A program made the translations under genes and the position numbers. The notes beneath the pieces were generated by a model. The model was not told the origin of the DNA. It saw only the letters and a list, made by a program, of their open reading frames with translations, and did not search any database. Below, piece by piece: positions 42,541 to 51,023 of a stretch of 64,000 bases of DNA (positions are counted from its first letter, which is position 1; every line of letters starts with the position of its first letter). The DNA comes from VXYK01 sp965214565 (lineage in GTDB: Bacteria > Actinomycetota > Acidimicrobiia > Acidimicrobiales > Aldehydirespiratoraceae), in NCBI GenBank assembly GCA_965214565.1, contig OZ243951.1:62001-126000 (forward strand), given 5' to 3'.

Positions 42541-43977
42541 CTAGGGGCCGGTATCGGACTCGACCGTGCCATCCTCGTTGTACCAGATGAAGCGGTACCG
42601 CTCGCCGTTGCGGTAGTAGCCCTCGTAGTTGACCGTGCCGTCGGAGTGGTACCCGATCTCTGCGGGGCCGTCGTCACGATGCCGCTCACCGTTCAGGTAG
42701 TAGAGCTCGTAGCTGACCGTGCCGTCGGAGTGGTACCCGATCTGTGTGGGGCCGTCGTCACGATGCCGCTCACCGTTCAGGTAGTAGAGCTCGTAGCTGA
42801 CCGTGCCGTCGGAGTGGTACCCGATCTGTGTGGGGCCGTCGTCACGGTGCAGGTCACCGTTCAGGTAGTAGAGCTCGTAGTTGATCATGCCGTCGTAGTT
42901 GTACTGGATCGCCGCGGGGCCGTCGTCACGGTGCAGGTCACCGTTCAGGTAGTACGCCTCGAATCTGACCGGGCCGTCGGGGTGGTAGTCGGCCTCTGCG
43001 GTGCCGTCGTCACAGCACCAACTCGTAACGGTCAACCAGTAGGTCTCTTCGTCTGCGTTGTCGTTGTGGTAGATGATCTGCGCGGGGCCGTCGGTGCAGT
43101 GCCTCTCACCGCCGGGGAGTCGATAGTACACGTAGCCCGTCCCAGCGCCCCACGGAAGCATCTCGTCCATGTCCCCAGGCACCACAACGCGGGTGCTGCC
43201 GGGGCAGGTCCCTTCAGTGACATCAGCGGCGGTGTGGCAGGTTGGGGTGCCGGGGTTGATTGTGACTGTGGGGCGGTTTTGGTAGCGCCATAGGAACGTG
43301 ACTAGGTGCGCTCGGGTCAACGGCGTTTCGGGTGAGAACGTCGTGGCGCTGGTGCCCGTGGTGATGTTGCGGTGAGACATCCACGACACCGGCCCCTGCT
43401 GCCAGGGCCTATGAACGTCATTGAACGCGTGGGTGGGTGCTTCGGGTTCATTCTCGATACGCCACAGAAACGCTGCGATCTGCGCTCGGGTCAATGGGTC
43501 TTCAGGCGAGAACGTGGTGTCGCTGGTGCCAGTGGTGACACCGGCGTGAACCATCCAAGACACCGCAGCCGACTCGGAGTCGTCGTATATGCTTATGTAG
43601 TTGTCGCCGGTTTCGTCGGGTTCTATGTCGTCGAAATTATGCGCGGGTGCTTCGGGCCGGCCTTGCAACACCCACAGCCAGCGGGCGGCTTCAATGCGGG
43701 TGACGGTGCGGTCCGGTAAGAAACAGGCACCGGTCAGGCCGGTTATCGAATTGTCAACAGACCACTGCACCGGCTCAGTGAAATACCGGTCCTCGGGCAC
43801 ATCGCCGTACCCACCAACAGCACCTGCGGGAGCAGAGACCCCCAACAACGCCACCGTCGACAGAACCACCAGACCTACGTACAACCAGACCCTTCGGCGG
43901 TGGTTCAGACCACCTGAACTAAGGGGGGGGGGGGGGGTAAAGGGGGCTTTCAGACATATCGACAACTCCGCACTCAT
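42541..43977 (-). CDS. SLH-domain surface protein with YwqK/MORN-like repeats and a poly-G switch
   Basis: From the ATG at 43977 the frame runs through a homopolymer and then a signal peptide (NHRRRVWLYVGLVVLSTVALLGVSAPAGA). Three SLH repeats follow (GDVPEDRYFTEPVQWSVDNS; FDDIE...SWMVHAGVTTGTSDTTFSPED; FNDVHRPW...NITTGTSATTFSPE). The C-terminal part is about six 28-residue repeats built on YYLNGERHRDDGP. SLH repeats usually bind cell-wall polymers, and the repeat region should be an exposed solenoid. A better-placed start, the ATG at 43957 behind GCGGAG, is in frame only with 14 or 17 G. Confidence 0.8.
   Translation of the reverse strand: MSAELSICLKAPFTPPPPLSSGGLNHRRRVWLYVGLVVLSTVALLGVSAPAGAVGGYGDVPEDRYFTEPVQWSVDNSITGLTGACFLPDRTVTRIEAARWLWVLQGRPEAPAHNFDDIEPDETGDNYISIYDDSESAAVSWMVHAGVTTGTSDTTFSPEDPLTRAQIAAFLWRIENEPEAPTHAFNDVHRPWQQGPVSWMSHRNITTGTSATTFSPETPLTRAHLVTFLWRYQNRPTVTINPGTPTCHTAADVTEGTCPGSTRVVVPGDMDEMLPWGAGTGYVYYRLPGGERHCTDGPAQIIYHNDNADEETYWLTVTSWCCDDGTAEADYHPDGPVRFEAYYLNGDLHRDDGPAAIQYNYDGMINYELYYLNGDLHRDDGPTQIGYHSDGTVSYELYYLNGERHRDDGPTQIGYHSDGTVSYELYYLNGERHRDDGPAEIGYHSDGTVNYEGYYRNGERYRFIWYNEDGTVESDTGP
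42631..42966 (-). repeat. Four 84-base tandem repeats in the SLH/MORN-like gene
   Basis: Units at 42631-42714, 42715-42798, 42799-42882 and 42883-42966 are in frame. The first three are nearly identical at the DNA level and the fourth is moderately diverged; more decayed copies extend on both sides. Near-identity of neighbouring units points to recent duplication or gene conversion. Strains probably differ in repeat number. Confidence 0.92.
43923..43937 (-). repeat. Homopolymer of 15 G (poly-C in the mRNA) in the 5' coding region
   Basis: Fifteen consecutive G on + lie between the candidate start codons and the signal peptide of the SLH gene. Tracts of this length slip by one base at high frequency during replication. 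With 15, the frame from the ATG at 43977 reaches the SLH domains. The frame from the ATG at 43957, with its better ribosome site, stops after about 16 codons. Confidence 0.85.
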
Positions 43978-44133
43978 TCCACAAATTGTTGCGCCAGAAC
44001 GTAGCAGCGGGTTGCGCCTAGGCGCAACTTGATTCACCCTGGGGATTCTGGAGCCTGAAATACCGGCCGAATCGCAGCGGAAGCTGAGACGGGGATAGCT
44101 TTAGCGTCAGACCGCTCGCCTAGGGGAGAACTG

Positions 44134-45366
44134 ATGTCAGCGGACACCGTCACCGATAATGAACTGGCCGAATTCGAGCAGCGCTGCCGAGTCTTCCTAG
44201 ACAAGCACGCCACCGGATTCGCCTCCGGCGGCGAGCCCGACCCGCGAAGCGTCAAACGGATGGCCGTCACCAAGAAGTTCCAACAGGCACTGGCACAAGC
44301 AGGGCTGGCCGGCATCGTCTACCCAACAGAATACGGCGGAGCTGGACTGACCAAGACACACGACCGGGTGTGGCGCGAAATCTACGCGCAGTATCCCAAC
44401 ATGTCCTTCGACCTCACCATCTCACACGGCATGTGCCTGCCGATGCTGGCCGAATACGGCACCCACGAACAAAAAGCCAAGTACCTCGCCGACAACATCA
44501 GCGGACGCACCGTGTGGTGCCAAATGTTCTCAGAACCGGGAGCCGGATCCGACGTCGCCAGCCTCCAGACCCGAGCAGAACAAGACGGCGACACCTGGAT
44601 CATCAACGGCCAGAAAGTATGGACCACCCTCGCCCACCTGAGCGACTACGGCGTGATCATCGCCCGGACCGACCCGAACGTCCCGAAACACGCGGGCATC
44701 TCAATGTTCATCGTGGGAATGGACGCTCCCGGCGTGGAGGTCCGCCCCATCCACCAGATAGACGGCGGTACCCATTTCAACGAAGTCTTCTTCACTGACG
44801 TCGAGATCCCAGCCGACAACCTGCTGGGCGAGCTCAACAACGGCTGGAACATGGCCACCGCCATGCTGATGTATGAACGGGTCGCCATCGGCACCGGAGC
44901 CAGCGGAGGGGTCCGCCACGACCGGGCCGACCAGCTCATCGCCGAAGCCACCAAGCGAGGCGTCATCGACGACCTGGTGCTGCGGCAGAAACTCATGCGC
45001 ATCTACACGATGGAGACCTGCCAGTCGCTCGTGTCGATGCGCACCCGAGCCGAACTGAAAGCCGGCAAGACCCCCGGACCCGGCGGATCCATAAGCAAAC
45101 TCGCCAGCACCAACATCATGGACCAGGTGCGCGACGTCACCATGGAGATCGTCGGTGCCAGCGGAGTCGCCTGGGAGGAGGAGTCCGACGGGCGCTGGCA
45201 GCGCGGCGCATTGACGAGCCTGCAGGGGGGAATCGCCGGAGGCACCAACGAGATCCAACGCAACATTATCGGAGACCGCGTGCTGGGCCTCCCCCGCGAC
45301 ATCAGCGTCGACCGGGGCGTCCCCTTCAAGGACCTGAAGGTCGGCACGCAGAAGAGTCCTGCCTGA
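44134..45366 (+). CDS. Acyl-CoA dehydrogenase
   Basis: This 410-residue flavoprotein has MFSEPGAGSDVASLQTRAEQDGDTWIINGQKVWTTLAHLSDY (FAD/substrate loop), TDVEIPADNLLGELNNGWNMA and the C-terminal GGTNEIQRNIIGDRVLGLPR. These are ACAD signatures. It should oxidise an acyl-CoA at the alpha-beta bond using electron transfer flavoprotein. The chain-length preference and catalytic base are not assigned. It opens a + strand pair with an amidohydrolase, 30 bases apart, divergent from the SLH gene. Confidence 0.93.
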   Translation: MSADTVTDNELAEFEQRCRVFLDKHATGFASGGEPDPRSVKRMAVTKKFQQALAQAGLAGIVYPTEYGGAGLTKTHDRVWREIYAQYPNMSFDLTISHGMCLPMLAEYGTHEQKAKYLADNISGRTVWCQMFSEPGAGSDVASLQTRAEQDGDTWIINGQKVWTTLAHLSDYGVIIARTDPNVPKHAGISMFIVGMDAPGVEVRPIHQIDGGTHFNEVFFTDVEIPADNLLGELNNGWNMATAMLMYERVAIGTGASGGVRHDRADQLIAEATKRGVIDDLVLRQKLMRIYTMETCQSLVSMRTRAELKAGKTPGPGGSISKLASTNIMDQVRDVTMEIVGASGVAWEEESDGRWQRGALTSLQGGIAGGTNEIQRNIIGDRVLGLPRDISVDRGVPFKDLKVGTQKSPA

Positions 45367-45396
45367 ACCCGCAACGACGCTCAACCTGGCACATCC

Positions 45397-46851
45397 ATGA
45401 GCACCCAACCCAGCAACCACGAACCCACACCGGAAGTCACCCGGATCCTCGACCAACTCGACCATCCCGTCATCGACACCGACGGACACGTCATCGAGTT
45501 CCTGCCCTGGGTACGGGACCTGGTCGTCGACATCGCAGGCGACGACGTCGCCGGGCGCTTCGACCAGATGGTCAACGGAAGCGCCGCCGTCCGCCAAGTT
45601 CCGGCCGAACTCCGACGACAGGCGGGCGTAACCCGCAGCGCCTGGTGGGGACTGCCCGCTCGCAACACACTCGACCGAGCAACCGCAATGCTCCCCGAAC
45701 TGCTCTACAGGCGCCTCGACCAGATCGGCGTAGACGTGGCGCTGCTGTACCCGACATACGGACTGACCGTCACCGCCCTCCCCGACGATGAACTGCGCCA
45801 GGCCATGGCCCGGGCTTTCAACATCTACATGGCGCAAGCCTACGAACCGTACGGCGACCGCCTGATCGCGGTGGCGTCGATCCCGATGTTCACCCCAGAG
45901 GAGGCACTCGTCGAACTGGACCATGCCGTCGGCACCCTCGGCCTGAAAGCGGTGATGCTCTCAGGGGTGATCCCGCGTCCGCTGCCAGGTGAACAGAGCC
46001 ATCGCGCAGGGCGCTTCATCAACGGGGTAGGCCACGACAGCGAACACGACTACGACCCAGTATGGAGACGCTGTGAAGAACTCGGCGTATGCCCCACCTT
46101 CCACGCCTCCGCACAGGGCTGGGGAACCCGCGCCTCACGCACCAACTACGTCTACAACCACATCGGGAACTTCGCCACAGCCGGAGAGGCCGCCGCCCGT
46201 TCCCTGCTGATCGGCGGCGCTCCCATGCGCTTTCCCAACCTCCGTTGGGCCTTCCTCGAGGGCGGCGTGGGGTGGGGAGCGAACCTGTTGGGCGACGCCA
46301 TCGGCCACTTCGAGAAACGCAACAGCAGCGGCATCAGACACTACGACCCCGCGAGAATCGACCGGGAGGAACTCGAGGCCCTGTTCGCGCGCCACGGCAC
46401 CGCGGAGCACTCCAAACGAATCGACCAACTCGACTACGCACTCACCATGCTCTCAGACCCCGGCGAGGACCGCTCAACGGTTGACGAATGGGCCGAGAGC
46501 CAGATCAGCAGCGTCGACGAGTTGATCGAGATCTTCCGCGACCGCTTCTACTTCGGCTGCGAAGCAGACGACCCCATGAACGCGTTGGCCTACCAGACCA
46601 ACCTGCTCCCGGGCGGCATCGCGATGCGGGCCATCTTCGCCTCAGACATTGGCCACTGGGACGTTCCCGACATCCGAGAAGTGCTGCCCGAAGCCTACGA
46701 GCTAGTCGAGAAGGGACTGATCAGCCGCTCGGACTTCCGGAAGTTCACTTTCGAAGACCCCGTGAGGCTCTTCACGGCCCAGAACCCCGACTTCTTCACG
46801 TCAACCACCGTCGCCGAGGCCGCCGCAACGGTTCTCGATCAGCCAGACTGA
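45397..46851 (+). CDS. Amidohydrolase family 2 (metal-dependent hydrolase/decarboxylase-like)
   Basis: This 484-residue protein starts its barrel with VIDTDGHVIEFLPWVRD, in the position of the family's metal-binding first strand. Later segments include AYEPYGDRLIAVASIPMFTPEEALVEL, FHASAQGWGTRASRT, RFPNLRWAFLEGGVGWG and a terminal FASDIGHWDVPD resembling the last metal site (SD.GH). Related proteins occur in aromatic and lipid breakdown clusters. Its neighbours are two acyl-CoA dehydrogenases, suggesting a catabolic module with an unknown substrate. It converges with the second dehydrogenase at a 14-base gap. Confidence 0.85.
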   Translation: MSTQPSNHEPTPEVTRILDQLDHPVIDTDGHVIEFLPWVRDLVVDIAGDDVAGRFDQMVNGSAAVRQVPAELRRQAGVTRSAWWGLPARNTLDRATAMLPELLYRRLDQIGVDVALLYPTYGLTVTALPDDELRQAMARAFNIYMAQAYEPYGDRLIAVASIPMFTPEEALVELDHAVGTLGLKAVMLSGVIPRPLPGEQSHRAGRFINGVGHDSEHDYDPVWRRCEELGVCPTFHASAQGWGTRASRTNYVYNHIGNFATAGEAAARSLLIGGAPMRFPNLRWAFLEGGVGWGANLLGDAIGHFEKRNSSGIRHYDPARIDREELEALFARHGTAEHSKRIDQLDYALTMLSDPGEDRSTVDEWAESQISSVDELIEIFRDRFYFGCEADDPMNALAYQTNLLPGGIAMRAIFASDIGHWDVPDIREVLPEAYELVEKGLISRSDFRKFTFEDPVRLFTAQNPDFFTSTTVAEAAATVLDQPD

Positions 46852-46865
46852 ACCAACTCCTGGCG

Positions 46866-48104
46866 CTAGACGGGCAGGTTGCCGGTCGCAGACTTAGTTG
46901 TGCCGTGGTCCTTGTAGGCAGCGATCGTCCGCTGAGCTATCCGCATCTGATGGACCTCATCAGCACCATCGGCGAAACGGGCCCAGCGAGCATGCTGGAA
47001 CATGTGCGCGAGCGGGGTGTCGGTCGAATAACCCAAAGCTCCGTGAACCTGGATGGCGCGGTCAATGATCCGATTCAACGAATTGGCCACAAAGTGCTTC
47101 GCCATCGACACCTCCGATTTGAAGTCCTCATTGGCGTCGATCTTGGAAGCGGCATGCAACACCATCAACTTGCACTGATACAACTCCATGGCCGAGTCGG
47201 CGATCATCCACTGGATCCCCTGCTTCTCCGCCAGGATCGAACCGTGGCTGTAACGATCGAGCGAACGGGCCACCATCATGTCCAACGCCGTCTCGGCCTG
47301 GGCGATCCAACGCATGCAGTGCGCCAACCGGGCCGGACCCAGACGGTACTGGCCGAGAAGGTGGCCCTGGCCTCGACCGCCCAACATCTGGCTCTCATGC
47401 AGGCGCAGATCCTCGATGAGGATCTCAGAGTGCCCGGTGCCGCCGTGCATCGTCTCGATCTGGCGAACTTCGGTCCAACCAGGTGTCGGAAGGTCGACGA
47501 TGAACGCAGTGTTCGCCGCCTGGGGAAGATCGGGGTCGTCCTCGGTCCTGACGATGAGGATGGCGAAGTTGGCGCGATGGGCATTGGAGATGAACCATTT
47601 GTGCCCGTTGAGGACCCATTCCTCACCGTCGGGGTAGCCGCTGCTGCGAATCAGGGTCGGATCAGAACCGGCAACCTCGGGTTCGGTCATCGCGAAGCAG
47701 GACCACACGGTGCCCTGGCACAGAGGTTTCAAATACTTCTCCGCCTGCTGCGGAGTAGCCCAATGCAACAGCGTGTGCATGTTGCCCTCATCGGGGGCCT
47801 GACAGTTGAGCACCCAGGGGCCGTAGTACGACTTGGCCGCCTCGGCCTGCACCATCGCCAAGGCCACATGGCCCAGTCCCATCCCGCCCCACTCGACGGG
47901 CATGTGCGGAAGCCAGAGACCCTGAGCGTGCGCCTGCCTGCGCAGACTGATCAGTCGTTCGACCCTCTCTTTGCCCTCGAGCACCGGAGCGTCACCATGA
48001 CCCTCGATCTCTGCTTCGACAGGCTTGACCACCTCGTTGATGAACTCACGGACCCTGCCCCGGATCGCTTCGTGTTCCGGACTCAGAGTGAAATCAATCG
48101 CCAC
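46866..48104 (-). CDS. Acyl-CoA dehydrogenase
   Basis: This 412-residue ACAD-family flavoprotein opens DFTLSPEHEAIRGRVREFINEVV. It carries FAMTEPEVAGSDPTLIRS, then YPDGEEWVLNGHKWFISNAHRA, a QYRLGPARLAHCMRWIAQAE helix and the C-terminal IQVHGALGYSTDTPLAHMFQHAR. It resembles the ACAD10/11-like group more than the first dehydrogenase, so the two genes are paralogous but not recent duplicates. It is monocistronic on - and converges with the amidohydrolase gene. Confidence 0.93.
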   Translation of the reverse strand: MAIDFTLSPEHEAIRGRVREFINEVVKPVEAEIEGHGDAPVLEGKERVERLISLRRQAHAQGLWLPHMPVEWGGMGLGHVALAMVQAEAAKSYYGPWVLNCQAPDEGNMHTLLHWATPQQAEKYLKPLCQGTVWSCFAMTEPEVAGSDPTLIRSSGYPDGEEWVLNGHKWFISNAHRANFAILIVRTEDDPDLPQAANTAFIVDLPTPGWTEVRQIETMHGGTGHSEILIEDLRLHESQMLGGRGQGHLLGQYRLGPARLAHCMRWIAQAETALDMMVARSLDRYSHGSILAEKQGIQWMIADSAMELYQCKLMVLHAASKIDANEDFKSEVSMAKHFVANSLNRIIDRAIQVHGALGYSTDTPLAHMFQHARWARFADGADEVHQMRIAQRTIAAYKDHGTTKSATGNLPV

Positions 48105-48172
48105 GACGCGCCTCGGTCATCCATTTTCCAGACACCCATATTGCAGACTTCCATAGCCGAGACACCCATGTC

Positions 48173-49069
48173 TCAGACATCCAGATAACGAGTCACTGCC
48201 ACCGCGGACCCGATGCCCGACACCACGATAGCGATACCCAGAACCAGCAGACTCGTGGAGTAGAACTCGCCCTGATCAACCCGGAAGCCCTGCATGAGCT
48301 GAAGACTGTCCGGTTCGCTCAGCCCCTTGATGACCGTGTCATCAAGAACTCGCAGACCGACCCAGGCCCCCATGGCCCCCAGCACCGCCTGAGCCAGACC
48401 CTCGAGCATGAACGGCACGCGAATGAACCAGTTGGTCGCTCCAACCACCTTCATGATCTCGATCTCAGCACCGCGACTGCGGATAGCGCTCACGATGTTG
48501 GTCAGGATCAACAATGTGGCCGCCGTGAGCAGGATCACCGAACCCACCAGGAACACCCTGGTCACCTTGTCGGCGAGGCGCTGAATGTCACGGATCGTCT
48601 GATCAGCGGACACAACCTCCTCCACGCCCGGGCGCCCGACGAACTGGTCCGACAGCTCAGCTACCACATCGGCATCGGGGTTCTCGGGGACCACCCGATA
48701 CGACGGAGGCAGAACATCGGGGGAGACTACCTCTATCAGCTCAGGGGTCTCAGCGAAGATCTCCTGGAACTCCTCATACGTCTGATCCTGATCAACATAG
48801 GTCCATTCCTTGATCGCCGGACTCGTGGCGATGCTGTCGCGGATGTTGGCATCCTGTTCAGCGGTCGCGTCAGGCTGCATCCAGACCACGAACTCGATCC
48901 CGCCCTCCCAGCGGGCCGTGGCGTTGTCGACCGCGTAGTTGAACAGGAAGAACCCGCCGAAGAGCCACAGCGACACACCGATGGTGATGATCGCCGCAGC
49001 CGACGACAAGACGTTGCGCCAAAGGTTCTGGCCCGTCTCACGCAGGACGTACCTCGGACTCAGAGCCAT
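48173..49069 (-). CDS. ftsX: Cell division protein FtsX
   Basis: FtsX is the membrane partner of FtsE and activates peptidoglycan hydrolases at the septum. The 298-residue protein has an N-terminal helix (LSSAAAIITIGVSLWLFGGFFLF), an extracellular domain (about 55-170, WMQPDATAEQDANIRD, PPSYRVVPENPDADVVAEL) and three C-terminal helices within the FtsX permease domain (FLVGSVILLTAATLLILTNIV, GATNWFIRVPFMLEGLAQAVLG). It follows ftsE by 24 bases. The extracellular domain is the type that binds RipC-like hydrolases in actinobacteria; no such hydrolase is encoded nearby. Confidence 0.95.
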   Translation of the reverse strand: MALSPRYVLRETGQNLWRNVLSSAAAIITIGVSLWLFGGFFLFNYAVDNATARWEGGIEFVVWMQPDATAEQDANIRDSIATSPAIKEWTYVDQDQTYEEFQEIFAETPELIEVVSPDVLPPSYRVVPENPDADVVAELSDQFVGRPGVEEVVSADQTIRDIQRLADKVTRVFLVGSVILLTAATLLILTNIVSAIRSRGAEIEIMKVVGATNWFIRVPFMLEGLAQAVLGAMGAWVGLRVLDDTVIKGLSEPDSLQLMQGFRVDQGEFYSTSLLVLGIAIVVSGIGSAVAVTRYLDV

Positions 49070-49093
49070 ACAGACCTGCCCATTGACACAGAC

Positions 49094-49771
49094 CTACTCA
49101 TAGACACCGCGAGCCTGGTCGCGGACGATCTCGCCTCGGTCAAGTTCAATGACTCTGCGACGCATGGTGTCGACGATGCTGCGGTCATGGGTCGCCATCA
49201 CCACAGTCGTACCCGTTCGGTTGATCCGATCGAGCAGTTTCATGATCCCGACGGATGTCTGCGGATCAAGGTTGCCGGTGGGCTCGTCCGCCAACAGGAT
49301 CGGCGGTCGATTGACGAACGCCCGCGCCACCGACACGCGCTGCTGCTCACCACCCGACAGTTCGTGGGGGAAATTTTCCATCTTCTCGGCAAGGCCGACG
49401 AGTTCGAGGATGGCGGGAACCTGCTTGCGGACCACCTGTCGGGGCTTGCCGATCACCTCGAGGGCGAACGCAACGTTCTCGGCCACCGTCTTCTTGGGGA
49501 GCAGCTTGAAATCCTGAAAAATGAAGCCGATGTTGCGGCGCAGGAAAGGCACCCGCCAGGTCCCGAGCGTGCCGATGTCCTTGCCCGCCACATAGATGGT
49601 CCCGTGTTCGGGAAGCTCCTCGCGGTTCAGGAGCCGGATGAACGTCGACTTGCCCGATCCCGAAGGCCCCACGAGGAACACGAACTCGCCCTTGGCGATG
49701 TCGACGGTGACGTCGCGAACCGCAACAACAGTGCCCTTGTAGACCTTGGTGACGTGATTGAGCTTGATCAT
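49094..49771 (-). CDS. ftsE: Cell division ATP-binding protein FtsE
   Basis: FtsE is the ATPase of the FtsEX complex. The 225-residue ABC protein has Walker A GPSGSGKSTFIRLLNREE, signature LSGGEQQRVSVARAFVNRP, Walker B ILLADEPTGNLDPQTS and the switch His in VVMATHDRSIVD. The opening MIKLNHVTKVYKG is typical of FtsE. It lies about 100 bases after prfB, and the prfB-ftsE-ftsX order is usual in actinobacteria. Confidence 0.96.
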   Translation of the reverse strand: MIKLNHVTKVYKGTVVAVRDVTVDIAKGEFVFLVGPSGSGKSTFIRLLNREELPEHGTIYVAGKDIGTLGTWRVPFLRRNIGFIFQDFKLLPKKTVAENVAFALEVIGKPRQVVRKQVPAILELVGLAEKMENFPHELSGGEQQRVSVARAFVNRPPILLADEPTGNLDPQTSVGIMKLLDRINRTGTTVVMATHDRSIVDTMRRRVIELDRGEIVRDQARGVYE

Positions 49772-49872
49772 GTTTGTTCAGTCTTGCTTGTTCGTGAACG
49801 ATGCGGTCCTCGGACGCTGGGCGCGCGTCAACCGACCGCGGGACATTACCAGCGACCGGTGGCCAAACCGTG

Positions 49873-50985
49873 TCAATCGCTTGAGTTCCGGGCTCTCGTC
49901 CAACGAAGCCAGGCCTCCATGAACGCTTCGATCTCCCCGCCAAGCACCGACTCGATCTGTGAAGTCTCGAAATCGGTGCGAAGATCCTTGACCATCTGGT
50001 ACGGCTGCATCACGTAGCTGCGGATCTGGCTGCCGAAACCCACATTGTCCTGTTCACCCGTGATTCCAGCGATCTCCGCTTCGCGCTTCTTGCGTTCCCG
50101 GTCCAAGAGTTTGGCGGCCATCATCTGGATGGCACGGTCCTTGTTCTGGTGCTGGCTCCGCTCGTTCTGGCAACTCGTCACCAAGCCGGTCGGCAGGTGG
50201 GTGATCCGCACCGCCGAGTCGGTGACGTTGACATGCTGGCCACCCGCACCCGAAGAACGATACGTGTCGATCCGAAGCTCCTTCTCGTCGATGTCGATCT
50301 CGTTGGCCACTTCCTCGAAGAACGGGGCGACCTGAACCGCGGAGAAGGCCGTCTGGCGTTTACCCTCGTTGTTGAACGGCGAGATCCGCACCAGCCGGTG
50401 CACGCCGTGCTCGGCCTGCATCAACCCGTAGGCGTGGCGTCCCTTGAGGATGAACTCGACGCTCGAGAGACCTGCTTCGGTGCCTTCCGACACCGCCGTG
50501 ATCTCGACTTCGAAACCCTTGCGGTCAGCCCACCGGTTGTACATCCGCATGAGCATCTCCGCCCAGTCCTGGGCGTCGGTCCCGCCCTCCCCCGACTTGA
50601 TCTGACAAACGGCGTCGCCCTGATCGAACTCACCGGTGAACAATGAGCGCACCTCTAGATCGTCAAGATTGGCTTCAAGGGCAGCGGTCCCCTCGGAGAT
50701 CTCATCGGCGAGCAATTCGTCGCCCTCCTCACGGGCGAGTTGATGCAACGTCTCCACATCGTCGAGGTCTTCACACAGGCGACTGAACATCGTCAGGTCC
50801 TCGTTGAGTGCCGCGAACTCAGAGGTGATCCTGCGCGCCGTGTCCTGGTCGTCCCAGAGATCGACGCGCGAGGCCTCCGCTTCGAGCTGCGGGCGGCGAG
50901 CCTCAAGATCAGCGATACGCAGGTAATGCGACGCTTCCTCTACCCGACTCCTGATCGCGGCGAGTTGGTCGGTGAAGTCCTGCAT
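49873..50985 (-). CDS. prfB: Peptide chain release factor 2
   Basis: RF2 terminates translation at UGA and UAA. The 370-residue protein has the stop-recognition tripeptide SPF in VRISPFNNEGKRQTAFSA and the catalytic GGQ in RSSGAGGQHVNVTDSAVRITH near residue 250. The reading frame is continuous, with no in-frame UGA, so the programmed +1 frameshift used by many bacteria to autoregulate RF2 is absent. It follows secA by 38 bases; the gap contains a short duplicated GTTACCAGTCC-like motif. Confidence 0.96.
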   Translation of the reverse strand: MQDFTDQLAAIRSRVEEASHYLRIADLEARRPQLEAEASRVDLWDDQDTARRITSEFAALNEDLTMFSRLCEDLDDVETLHQLAREEGDELLADEISEGTAALEANLDDLEVRSLFTGEFDQGDAVCQIKSGEGGTDAQDWAEMLMRMYNRWADRKGFEVEITAVSEGTEAGLSSVEFILKGRHAYGLMQAEHGVHRLVRISPFNNEGKRQTAFSAVQVAPFFEEVANEIDIDEKELRIDTYRSSGAGGQHVNVTDSAVRITHLPTGLVTSCQNERSQHQNKDRAIQMMAAKLLDRERKKREAEIAGITGEQDNVGFGSQIRSYVMQPYQMVKDLRTDFETSQIESVLGGEIEAFMEAWLRWTRARNSSD

Positions 50986-51023
50986 CGTTACCAGTCCCTG
51001 TTACCAGTCCTGCATCGTCGGCG

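Noticed and set aside
46488..48188. Long open frame on + opposite the second acyl-CoA dehydrogenase
   Set aside because: It overlaps two well-supported genes and its translation is Arg/Pro-rich; a GC-rich shadow frame. The same holds for + frames opposite obgE, RNase E/G and ahcY.
49873..50985. Programmed frameshift in prfB
   Set aside because: The frame is uninterrupted from the ATG to the stop, with no in-frame UGA near codon 25.
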